From: Thermoguttaceae bacterium | Lineage (GTDB): Bacteria > Planctomycetota > Planctomycetia > Pirellulales > Thermoguttaceae | Direction: 5' to 3' | NCBI GenBank assembly: GCA_025060325.1 | Contig: JANXBW010000003.1 | Span: 62,001-126,000, forward strand | Length of the DNA: 64,000 bases | Shown: piece after piece, positions 57,014 to 64,000 of the stretch | Layout: each line of letters opens with the position of its first letter | Position numbering within the stretch: position 1 is the stretch's first letter | The notes under the pieces: generated by a model | Databases searched by the model: none | What the model was told of the DNA's origin: nothing | What the model saw: the letters and a program-made list of their open reading frames with translations, nothing else | Program-made: the position numbers and the translations under genes

Positions 57014-59230
57014 TTATTCCTCGATCAAGGCAAGCCCCACGTCGATGTACTGACCGCCCGTAGTTTGCCGGCAATGAACGGCGATAAGATTTGGACCTTT
57101 CCGCAGTAACCGCAGGGCAGCATCGCTGGCCACAGGCACGTAGGTGTAACCGGTAAGGAAACCCTGGAACTGACCGATGAGCTTCCCGTTGAGGTACACC
57201 TCCGCATCTTCATCGTGATGAATAACTAGCACCAGCCTCCCCTTGGCGGGGACTTCGTTTAGTTGGAAGGTTCGCCTAAGCCAGATGTCCGACGTTGTCC
57301 ACTCGGTTCGGATAACTCCGCCTGGGGTCTTCGGCCGACCGAATCCGCTGACTCCTTCTTGCCAGGCACTGTCGTCAAAATTAGGCATCATCCATTCCGC
57401 AGCCGGTTCCTTCAGGGTGAATCGCCACTGTTGCGGCTGGGTCTCGCCGGTAGGCACCAGGACAGTCACCCGCGGGGGCGGTAAATACAGTTTCTGGGCG
57501 GCGGCAAAGGCCCGATCAATATCGATCTTGGCCACCGCTCGGTCGTATGTCATCAATCCGTTAACTTCAATTTCCACGTCGGTTGTTTGTGTATAAATCG
57601 CCCCGCACAATCCTTGACCAATCAATAATCGCACCCGTTCAAGAAGGTCCACATAAGCTGAAGTAAGCGACTCCTGATCCTTAAACGCGCGATAACCCCA
57701 AGCACCTTCTTCTCGCCATAAGTGTCCGGGTATGGGCAGCCCAAGACCACCGAATTCCCCAAGGACGCAAGCCCTGCGTTCCTCCGGCGGGCGCATTCCG
57801 GGGCCGGGATACTTGTGCATATCGGAAATATCGCCGCAGCCAGCGTCGTGCCACCCGCTTGCTTCGTTAACAAGCCGGGAAGGATCATACTCCTTAATCC
57901 AATTGGCGACCTCACACGTGTCGTGCTGACCCCATCCTTCGTTGAAAGGAATCCACATCACAATCGAAGGGTGGTTCCATAGGCGGTCGATCATCGCACG
58001 GAGTTCACGGCGGAAGTTGGCGCGGCCTTCAGCCGACATGTCAAAGTTGCCCGAAGGCATGTCCTGCCAGACCAATAGCCCAAGCTTATCACACCAATAG
58101 TACCAGCGTTCGGGTTCATACTTGACGTGTTTTCGAACGGCATTCATGCCGTATTTCTTGGTCATGATGATGTCGTAACGAAGGGCCTCGTCGCAGGGGG
58201 CCGTATATAGCCCATCCGGCCACCATCCCTGATCCAGCGGACCAAAGTGGAAGATGGGCTTTCCGTTGAGCATAATCCGATTAAGGCCGTCAACATCCTT
58301 GGCCACGGCGATTTTCCGCATACCGAAGTAGCTTCGCACTTCGTCAACAAGCTGATCACCTTTCCACAGCGTGATTTTAAGATCATAAAGCGTGGGCTGA
58401 TCCGGCCACCACAGCTTAGGCTGCGGGATATTCAGGAACAATACCTGATTTGCCTGGCCGCGAGCCTCGGCTACCTTTTGGCCTTCCAGAAAGGCCTCTA
58501 CTCGCACAGCAGCTCCCCCGGGAGCCTCCACGCGTACGGCAACGCCGGATTTATCCACGTCCGGTGTAATTCGTACGCTGTGGATAAACTCGGCCGGCAC
58601 CTGTTCCAGCCACACGGTCTGCCAAATCCCAGTGACAGCTGTGTACCAAATCCCGTGCGGCTTTAAGACCTGTTTGCCCCGAGGTTGCCAGCCAGTGTCC
58701 GTCGGGTCCCAGACTGCCACCACCAATTCGTTTTCACCCGGGCGAACAAAATCGGTAATGTCGAAGCTAAATCGGTCATAACCACCGGAATGCTGCCCCA
58801 CCGTCTGACCGTTTAGCCATACCGTGGCTTGCCAGTCGACTGCCTCGAAGTGCAGCAGAAGCCGACCTCCCGGAGGAAGTTCGGGACAAGCAAACGTTCG
58901 GCGGTACCAAAGCCTCTCTGTAGGAGCCACAGGCCGGCCTACACCGCTTAGTGCCGATTCAACGCAAAACGGCACTAAAATCTTGCCGTCCCATTTTTCT
59001 GGCCGGCCCTCATCCCGCGGTCGGATGGCGTAGTCCCAAAGACCATTGAGATTCACCCAAGTATTTCGAACTAATGTCGGCCGGGGGTATTCAGGCCACA
59101 CATTTTCAGGCCGAACCTTCTTGCCCCATTCCGTAAACAAAGGAGCCTGGGCCGGCTTCCACTCCTCCCCAGCTGCCCGTGCAATAACAAATAGGCCAGC
59201 TAAGACTGACAAGACATATCGCGCAATCAT
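57014..59230 (-). CDS. Exported glycoside hydrolase family 2 enzyme (beta-galactosidase/glucuronidase type)
   Basis: 738 aa, with ggaggtgg eleven bases before the ATG. A signal peptide covers residues ~1-20. The order is sugar-binding jelly roll (~45-215; WVNLNGLWDYAIRP, DWQATVWLNGQTVGQHSGGY), immunoglobulin-like domain (~215-305) and TIM barrel (~310-600). The catalytic pair is Glu431 (IPFNEGWGQ, acid/base) and Glu492 (VLGEFGGLG, nucleophile). A C-terminal ~130-residue beta-sandwich (AYLNGKLIGQFQG-type) resembles a second carbohydrate-binding domain. It removes beta-linked galactosyl, glucuronyl or similar units from extracellular glycans. Specificity is not fixed. An NCS1-type permease lies 400 bp upstream. 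Confidence 0.92.
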   Translation of the reverse strand: MIARYVLSVLAGLFVIARAAGEEWKPAQAPLFTEWGKKVRPENVWPEYPRPTLVRNTWVNLNGLWDYAIRPRDEGRPEKWDGKILVPFCVESALSGVGRPVAPTERLWYRRTFACPELPPGGRLLLHFEAVDWQATVWLNGQTVGQHSGGYDRFSFDITDFVRPGENELVVAVWDPTDTGWQPRGKQVLKPHGIWYTAVTGIWQTVWLEQVPAEFIHSVRITPDVDKSGVAVRVEAPGGAAVRVEAFLEGQKVAEARGQANQVLFLNIPQPKLWWPDQPTLYDLKITLWKGDQLVDEVRSYFGMRKIAVAKDVDGLNRIMLNGKPIFHFGPLDQGWWPDGLYTAPCDEALRYDIIMTKKYGMNAVRKHVKYEPERWYYWCDKLGLLVWQDMPSGNFDMSAEGRANFRRELRAMIDRLWNHPSIVMWIPFNEGWGQHDTCEVANWIKEYDPSRLVNEASGWHDAGCGDISDMHKYPGPGMRPPEERRACVLGEFGGLGLPIPGHLWREEGAWGYRAFKDQESLTSAYVDLLERVRLLIGQGLCGAIYTQTTDVEIEVNGLMTYDRAVAKIDIDRAFAAAQKLYLPPPRVTVLVPTGETQPQQWRFTLKEPAAEWMMPNFDDSAWQEGVSGFGRPKTPGGVIRTEWTTSDIWLRRTFQLNEVPAKGRLVLVIHHDEDAEVYLNGKLIGQFQGFLTGYTYVPVASDAALRLLRKGPNLIAVHCRQTTGGQYIDVGLALIEE

Positions 59231-59627
59231 CGGAATGCTTCCACCTCCGTTCTTGCCGAAGGGATAATGCTATCCACCGATTTTGGATTTAAACCGGCAG
59301 TCCGTGGACAATACCTCTCCCCTCTGGGCCGGGCTTATCGGTCCCGAATCGGGCCGCGCCGCCCCGAGGATCTGCCGACCCTGTTGCGTAAATAAAGTCA
59401 TTGCATGATTGGTCATCGAGCAACAGGTCGATCGTCTACGGCGGCGGGCTTAGGGCTCTCTTGTCGCGGCCATATTTGGCGGGCATGCCTCCGCATGATT
59501 CCATAGCCTGAACACCAAGCCGGCTCGGTCTACGGCGAGCCAGCCGGCCAACCATGTCTAGCTAGGCTAAGGTTTACAAAGGGAGAAACCCCTCTTACCG
59601 CCGGACATGCGGCTACACTGTTTGGTG
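59231..59627. other. Intergenic region, no supported gene
   Basis: 397 bp between the permease gene end and the GH2 gene start (both minus). A partial hairpin (gccggctcg with cgagccagccggc) lies near 59519-59549, which may end the permease transcript. Confidence 0.4.
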
Positions 59628-61025
59628 TTACCGGGCTTCTTGAGCAGACGCAATTTGCAGATGCGGGGCCTCCACTGTGGCAGGCTGGAAGCCAAGCTTT
59701 GCAAGCACGGCGTAAACGATGAATCCCACCACCAACGAATACACCGCCGTCATGTCCCAACCAGGTAAGCCGCCGACCCAAGGATGGTTTTGGATGCCGA
59801 CGACAAACCCCACAATCCACGCGGCGTATCCGGCCCAATTGATACCTCTCCGTGGACCCGGCCACTTGCAGCCGCTAAGCAGATAGTCGGCGATCATGGC
59901 GCCCACTACCGGCCCGAACGATGCACCAATCAATCCGAAGAACGCTGCCAAATTGCCTGCCACACCCAAAGCGGCCAGGGCGATACCGATCGCCGCCCCG
60001 CCCAAGGTAAGCGGCACCCGGGTCTTTTCGCTGCCTAGCATCGTCGACAAGCTATTGCCAATGATAAACGAGCAGAAACAAGCCGGGGCGATGGATCCAA
60101 TAGCGAACAAAATCTTCATGACTTGTCCCAGCCGGGGCTCAAGCACGGGAAGGGCAGCGCTGTAGGTTAGGTTCTCTAGCTGAGGATTCTTGCCTAATGC
60201 CCCAGCTACGGTGATGATCCCAAGTCCTCCTGCGAAAACAATGGGCAGCCATATGCCCATAATGCCGCCCCATTTGACATCCTCCGCATTACGGTTGTTC
60301 GCGCAAAAGTCAACGCCAGCCGCGCCAGCGGTGGCAAAAAACCCGATGACCAACTGAATAATCAACATAAATCCCGCCACGGGGTCTGTGAACCGGACTT
60401 CGAACTGACCAGTATAAGGCGCAGCAAGCCGGGCGGATACCAAAAGCATGATAATTGGGACGATGGGGAAGAAGGTCGCTACCCTTGCCACATACTTAAT
60501 GCCAAAAGCGCCCACCAAGGCAAAAGCCACCCCCCAAACCACCGTTACCGCTACGAAGATGGGACTAAACGCCCCACCCTGGCCAAAAAGAGATACTGCG
60601 TGTTGTTGTAATCCGATCCCTTCGAGGATCAGGATCGCCGCGTAGTAGGTCCCTACGCTAAACCATCCGATTTGCAAAAGCCCCATAAATATTCCGGGCA
60701 GGAAATACCCGCCCACGGTGCCGAAGGTGCTTGTTCCCACGATGTAAAGGGGCAATCCAGTCTGCATTCCCAAAAGCCCGGGCACGTAATAAAAGAAGAG
60801 GTAGGCAATGGCCCCGGCGGCAACAAGCGCTAGTAAGCACCCTCCCAAACCGAGCATCTTAAGAGCGCCCTCACCGGTAGCCGTGCCCGCCAGCTGGTCG
60901 AAGAATGCAATCCACAAGAAAATCGCGGCGTAAGACTGAGCGGTGTTGAGGTACCAAGGGGCACGATTCTCCAGGGGATTAGGTCGAGCATTTGCCAAGT
61001 AGGCGGGAAGCCTGTGGTTGATCAT
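59628..61025 (-). CDS. NCS1-family nucleobase/cytosine-type permease
   Basis: 465 aa, with ggaaggatc upstream of the ATG. About 12 hydrophobic segments fit the NCS1 fold. The N-terminal cytoplasmic part (PNPLENRAPWYLNTAQSYAAIFLW) and the GTSTFGTVGGYFLPG and GVDFCANNRNAEDVKWGG segments match cytosine/purine permeases of the CodB type. It probably imports a nucleobase or related compound with Na+ or H+. It has no deaminase gene nearby, so the substrate is open. A hairpin lies about 75 bp upstream at 61099-61119. Confidence 0.9.
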   Translation of the reverse strand: MINHRLPAYLANARPNPLENRAPWYLNTAQSYAAIFLWIAFFDQLAGTATGEGALKMLGLGGCLLALVAAGAIAYLFFYYVPGLLGMQTGLPLYIVGTSTFGTVGGYFLPGIFMGLLQIGWFSVGTYYAAILILEGIGLQQHAVSLFGQGGAFSPIFVAVTVVWGVAFALVGAFGIKYVARVATFFPIVPIIMLLVSARLAAPYTGQFEVRFTDPVAGFMLIIQLVIGFFATAGAAGVDFCANNRNAEDVKWGGIMGIWLPIVFAGGLGIITVAGALGKNPQLENLTYSAALPVLEPRLGQVMKILFAIGSIAPACFCSFIIGNSLSTMLGSEKTRVPLTLGGAAIGIALAALGVAGNLAAFFGLIGASFGPVVGAMIADYLLSGCKWPGPRRGINWAGYAAWIVGFVVGIQNHPWVGGLPGWDMTAVYSLVVGFIVYAVLAKLGFQPATVEAPHLQIASAQEAR

Positions 61026-61800
61026 CGCTGCGATCCTTCCGTCTCATCCACCCTTTGTTTACTTAAGAGAAGTTCCGCTGCCTTGACTAAAGCCTCACGC
61101 CGCCGGATTAGTCGGCGGCACGTTACGGTAACACCGGCTCGGCCCGCGAGGAACGCGTCCGCCGGGTAGCCGACGATCTTTGGCCGAAGAAGCATTAGAC
61201 ATTAAAAGCTCGCTTCGGTGGTTTTGCAACTAAGGGTTCGCAAGATTTCGCCCCTCCGGGAAGGAAGAGCGCTCTTCCGCCGGGGCCAATCGGCAAACCC
61301 GAGCTATGCGGACACCAAACGTACTGACAAGGGCAGGGGAATTTTTGCCGCTAGAATATTTTGCCGAATTTTTCTAGATTTCCGAACGCAAACATTTGGC
61401 GCTATGCACTGGGCTGGCCTACCGTAACTCGCTCCCGCTTTTCCGCAGGAGCCCACCCGATCTTGTTGCCGCGGGGAAAAAATGAAGTAGCCAGCCACGC
61501 ATTACCTGCGTAGCTGCGTCACTGGGAAAAGGACTGCGGACTTCTTCCTAGATACTTGTTACATAGGCAAGAGCCGCCGGGCTTTGCTGAGGGAGCTCTT
61601 CCGGCATCTGTCTCTTTTTTTGCGCCGGATATAACCCGGCAAGACCGTTTCCCCGCAAGAACGTCCTCTATGAGCATACCCCTTCCGCTTTTTGATGCCC
61701 GGGAAAGATCTCGAAATTCTCGGCAGGCGACCTGAAAAAAAGAACGTTGGTTTGGGCCCTGTCCTGGGGTGTCAGGGAGGCAAGGCTTATCCAGACCTAT
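61026..61800. other. Intergenic region, no supported gene
   Basis: 775 bp between the radical SAM gene end and the permease start (both minus). It holds the hairpin at 61099-61119 and A/T-rich ttttgccgaattttt/tttccg stretches at 61340-61386. I find no RiPP precursor-like ORF here. Confidence 0.45.
61099..61119 (-). promoter_or_regulatory. Hairpin upstream of the permease gene
   Basis: gccgccg and cggcggc pair (7 bp) around gattagt, about 75 bp before the permease ATG. It may sit in the leader RNA; no purine-riboswitch core is recognised. Confidence 0.4.
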
Positions 61801-63684
61801 TTACCTCGCCCAAGTGGCCAAACTGAGATAGTGCTCGTCGATACACGTGATAAGGCGCTCATCCTGCCAGTTAGCGAGAGTTTCCCGAATGGAGCTTAAA
61901 TCAGGCTCGGGGTGGACAGAGGAAACAAACGAGACAATATCCCGAAGTGTCCGCCCTTGATCGCAAAATAGGTACAGTTCGCGTTCCCAACCGGTAAGTC
62001 GCCGTTGGAATTGCCGGGCCACGGGGCGGGTGTCCGTCAACACCAGAACGCCATCTCCCCGGTCAAATGCCCGGAAAGTCACCTGGCCTTTTAAATCCTG
62101 CCAGTAGCGAGCTGCCTCAATTGCTGGAGCGCCATAGTCGTCCGGGTTGCGTCCGTCGGCAAAGTCGAAATCGAAGTAATACGCCAGCCGCCGCAGGACA
62201 TCCTCGCAAAATGGGTACACGTACCGCAGTGCCCATAGCGGCCGCTGGTTGACTAAACCGTAGGCTCCCGGATCGGCAAAGTAAGGTGAAAAGCGATCCA
62301 TGCGCACACGACCAATCGCAAGCGGCGGAGCGAGATGAACAAGCGCGGGAATAAGTTTGGCAAGCCAAGCATATTCCTCCGGCGGTTCACCGGGGAAACC
62401 ATAAAGAAAATTCCATTCCACCTCGACCGGGTGTTCCGAAAACCACTTGAGGGTTTGCAGGTTTTGAAGCCCTGTCGCCCCCTTATTGGCCAGGCGAAGG
62501 ATCGGCGTACTGAAGGTTTCGATCCCCAGCTGAGCTGCCCCCAACCCGCTGGCTACAAGCTCTTCCACTTGTACACGTTTGAGATTGCACTTAAGTTCAT
62601 AAACGAACTTAACGTCCAATTTTTGCTTCCGTAAAAGGGGGAGCAAGCTGTCGAAATACCGATAGTCAAAGATATTGTCCGCAGCACAAAGGCGATTGAC
62701 GCCATAGCGGTTGACTAAATAAACAACTTCATCGACAACTCGCTCGGGGGATTTGCTCCGGAATGTGAGCCGGCTACCATTTAGACCACAGAACTTGCAG
62801 TGATGTTTCTCCCCCCACCAGCAGCCGCGGGAGCTTTCGAAGAAAAGGAAAGGCCGTATTTCGCCCGCCAAAAGGCTCTTTTGTAGCCGACGAAAGTAGT
62901 CGTCGAAGTCAGGGTAGGGAAGCTCATCAAGCTGCAGGACAACCGAAAGATCCACATCTTCGCAGCCTGAGTCGGGAACCTGTCGCAAACCATGGTGCTC
63001 TCGGGGGCCAGAATTCTGTGTTTTGTCTCCTGTGGGGATCTGCCCGATTACTCCCGGCGGAAGGGTAGTGAGCCTACCCTCGAGCAACTGCTCCACAAAC
63101 GGGCCAAAGGTAAGATCAGCTTCGCCCAGGAACACATAGTCAATCTCCGGGAAACATTCCCAAAGGGCTACGCCCATTTCGGCCTCGCAAGCGGCCCCAC
63201 CGAAAACGGTCTGAATGTGCGGATAAGCCGCCTTGAGCAACCGGGCCAGGCAAAGCGACGCAAGTGTTTGCTGAAAACAGACCGAAAAGCCGGCTATCTT
63301 CACCGTGGACCAATCGATGGCGGCCAGACAATGGCGGAGGAACCCGGAAACTTCTGCCGCGGCCGAGCGAAGCTCCGCTTCTTCCTCGCTGCCAAACTGG
63401 TCAGGTTTGCGTCTACGAAGCTCAGCAAAATAAGCTTCGGGCGGGGGGATGTCCTTGCCGAAGAATTCTTGCGCAAAAAGCCACTCGCCACCGAGCACAA
63501 AGGCAAAGCAGTCAGCTAGCCATTGGTACCGCTCGTAGCCCACCCGTTCGGCGAAGTCGAAGTTGAAGTATGCAATTTCGCACGGGATGCCCCGTTGCAA
63601 AAGCGCAGCTTTTAGCAAGCTTGGCCCCAGGTTAGGCCAGCGGAGGTTAGCAAAAGGCATGTTGACCAGCACGACCGGGGGCAC
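61801..63684 (-). CDS. B12-dependent radical SAM protein (RiPP-maturation C-methyltransferase type)
   Basis: 627 aa from a GTG at 63684 with gcggagag upstream. The order is an N-terminal cobalamin-binding-like Rossmann domain (~1-220; VVLVNMPFANLRWPNLGPSL, FGGAACEAEMGV, YVFLGEADLTF), the radical SAM core (~275-500) with Cys288, Cys296, Cys299 (RGCWWGEKHHCKFCGLNG, CX7CX2C), and a C-terminal PqqD/winged-helix-like segment (~560-620; ELYLFCDQGRTLRDIVSF). This architecture matches the RiPP maturation radical SAM protein 1 family, which methylates or otherwise modifies peptides. No canonical precursor gene is seen; a 19-codon ORF precedes it at 63702-63761. Confidence 0.87.
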   Translation of the reverse strand: MPPVVLVNMPFANLRWPNLGPSLLKAALLQRGIPCEIAYFNFDFAERVGYERYQWLADCFAFVLGGEWLFAQEFFGKDIPPPEAYFAELRRRKPDQFGSEEEAELRSAAAEVSGFLRHCLAAIDWSTVKIAGFSVCFQQTLASLCLARLLKAAYPHIQTVFGGAACEAEMGVALWECFPEIDYVFLGEADLTFGPFVEQLLEGRLTTLPPGVIGQIPTGDKTQNSGPREHHGLRQVPDSGCEDVDLSVVLQLDELPYPDFDDYFRRLQKSLLAGEIRPFLFFESSRGCWWGEKHHCKFCGLNGSRLTFRSKSPERVVDEVVYLVNRYGVNRLCAADNIFDYRYFDSLLPLLRKQKLDVKFVYELKCNLKRVQVEELVASGLGAAQLGIETFSTPILRLANKGATGLQNLQTLKWFSEHPVEVEWNFLYGFPGEPPEEYAWLAKLIPALVHLAPPLAIGRVRMDRFSPYFADPGAYGLVNQRPLWALRYVYPFCEDVLRRLAYYFDFDFADGRNPDDYGAPAIEAARYWQDLKGQVTFRAFDRGDGVLVLTDTRPVARQFQRRLTGWERELYLFCDQGRTLRDIVSFVSSVHPEPDLSSIRETLANWQDERLITCIDEHYLSLATWAR

Positions 63685-63701
63685 CGCGATCTCTCCGCTT
63701 G

Positions 63702-63761
63702 CTACTTGCCATTTCGCAAGAGGCCAGCGTTGACTTGTTGCTTGAGTTGCACAGGGCTCAT
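63702..63761 (-). CDS. Tentative 19-aa ORF before the radical SAM gene
   Basis: On the minus strand agaggggg is followed, at normal spacing, by an ATG at 63761 reading MSPVQLKQQVNAGLLRNGK then TAG at 63702. The stop is 17 bp before the radical SAM GTG. It could be a regulatory leader peptide, a truncated RiPP precursor or chance. Too short for confident calling, and it has no core-like segment rich in modifiable residues. Confidence 0.35.
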   Translation of the reverse strand: MSPVQLKQQVNAGLLRNGK

Positions 63762-64000
63762 GGTGGTAGCCCCCTCTTGTGGGCCAGAGCTTTGTTGCTA
63801 GTTTTTTCGGAATGGGCGGCTCGTGGCCAAGTCACAGAGGGCAGCGAGGGCTCCGGAAAACATTCTCGATGGGCCAGCAAAGCGGGCCGTGGGTCGACTA
63901 CCCGCATGCGCGCGGTAAAAATTTGCTTGGGCACCGCTGAGGATGCGCAAAAGAGCGACGACCCGCGTGCGCGCGGTAAAAATCGATGGCAACTGATCGC
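63762..64000. other. Right-edge region with a direct repeat pair
   Basis: Holds two copies of a 28-bp repeat (63895-63922 and 63956-63983) and runs off the window. No gene is supported. Confidence 0.4.
63895..63983. repeat. 28-bp direct repeat, two copies, 61-bp period
   Basis: The unit reads cgac[t/g]acccgc[a/g]tgcgcgcggtaaaaat, with 26 of 28 positions identical between copies. The 33-bp interval sequences do not match. It includes the partly palindromic core ccgcgcgca. The array may continue beyond 64000. Confidence 0.6.

Overview
The window looks like a chromosomal segment of a planctomycete, possibly a thermophilic Pirellulales/Thermogutta-type lineage. This is inferred from gene content and was not tested by any search. 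The clues are exported caspase-family proteases with DUF4384-like domains, a microcompartment PduT/PduS pair, rhamnose-type catabolism, several exported TIM-barrel sugar isomerase-like proteins, a B12-dependent radical SAM RiPP-type enzyme, and many exported proteins with long low-complexity tails. I support about 36 protein genes covering roughly 49 of 64 kb, plus two tentative mini-ORFs. The rest is unusually long intergenic DNA with many inverted repeats. I see no rRNA, tRNA, transposase or CRISPR array.

Layout. 1-7.3 kb, plus strand: a membrane-anchored S1 protease with a huge Ser/Gly-rich stalk, then rhamnulokinase and a Gfo/Idh/MocA oxidoreductase. 7.5-16.3 kb, minus strand: a compact seven-gene operon reading an 85-aa protein, an ECF-like sigma factor, a membrane zinc-finger anti-sigma/TPR protein, an exported unknown, a transglutaminase-like DUF4384 protein and two exported caspases. 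17.5-24.1 kb: a coiled-coil membrane protein, the PduT/PduS pair and an exported six-hairpin-glycosidase-like protein. 24.5-38 kb: a neutral-ceramidase-like enzyme, two TIM-barrel proteins, agmatine deiminase, a URO-D family protein, MetH, a PfkB kinase and an iron alcohol dehydrogenase.

38.3-64 kb: a Lon-like/CARF fusion, a Pro/Gly/Ser-rich lipoprotein, a YkgJ-type cysteine-cluster protein, TruD, biotin synthase, a LysM membrane protein, a C45-type Ntn hydrolase, an exported alpha/beta hydrolase, a Tat-type TIM-barrel protein, two poorly recognised proteins (one a degenerate histidine-kinase-like protein), a GH2 glycosidase, an NCS1 permease and a B12-radical SAM enzyme with a 19-codon ORF in front of it. 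A 28-bp direct repeat with a 61-bp period runs into the right edge.

How the genes may work together. The 7.5-16.3 kb operon has the layout of an envelope-sensing sigma/anti-sigma pathway whose outputs or regulators are exported cysteine proteases. The TPR half of the anti-sigma protein and the caspases are predicted to share the same side of the membrane. The Lon-CARF protein looks like a nucleotide-activated protease standing alone. RhaB, PduS/PduT, the iron alcohol dehydrogenase, PfkB kinase and MetH fit deoxysugar/propanediol-type metabolism with cobalamin use, but the shell and aldehyde enzymes needed for a microcompartment are not in the window.
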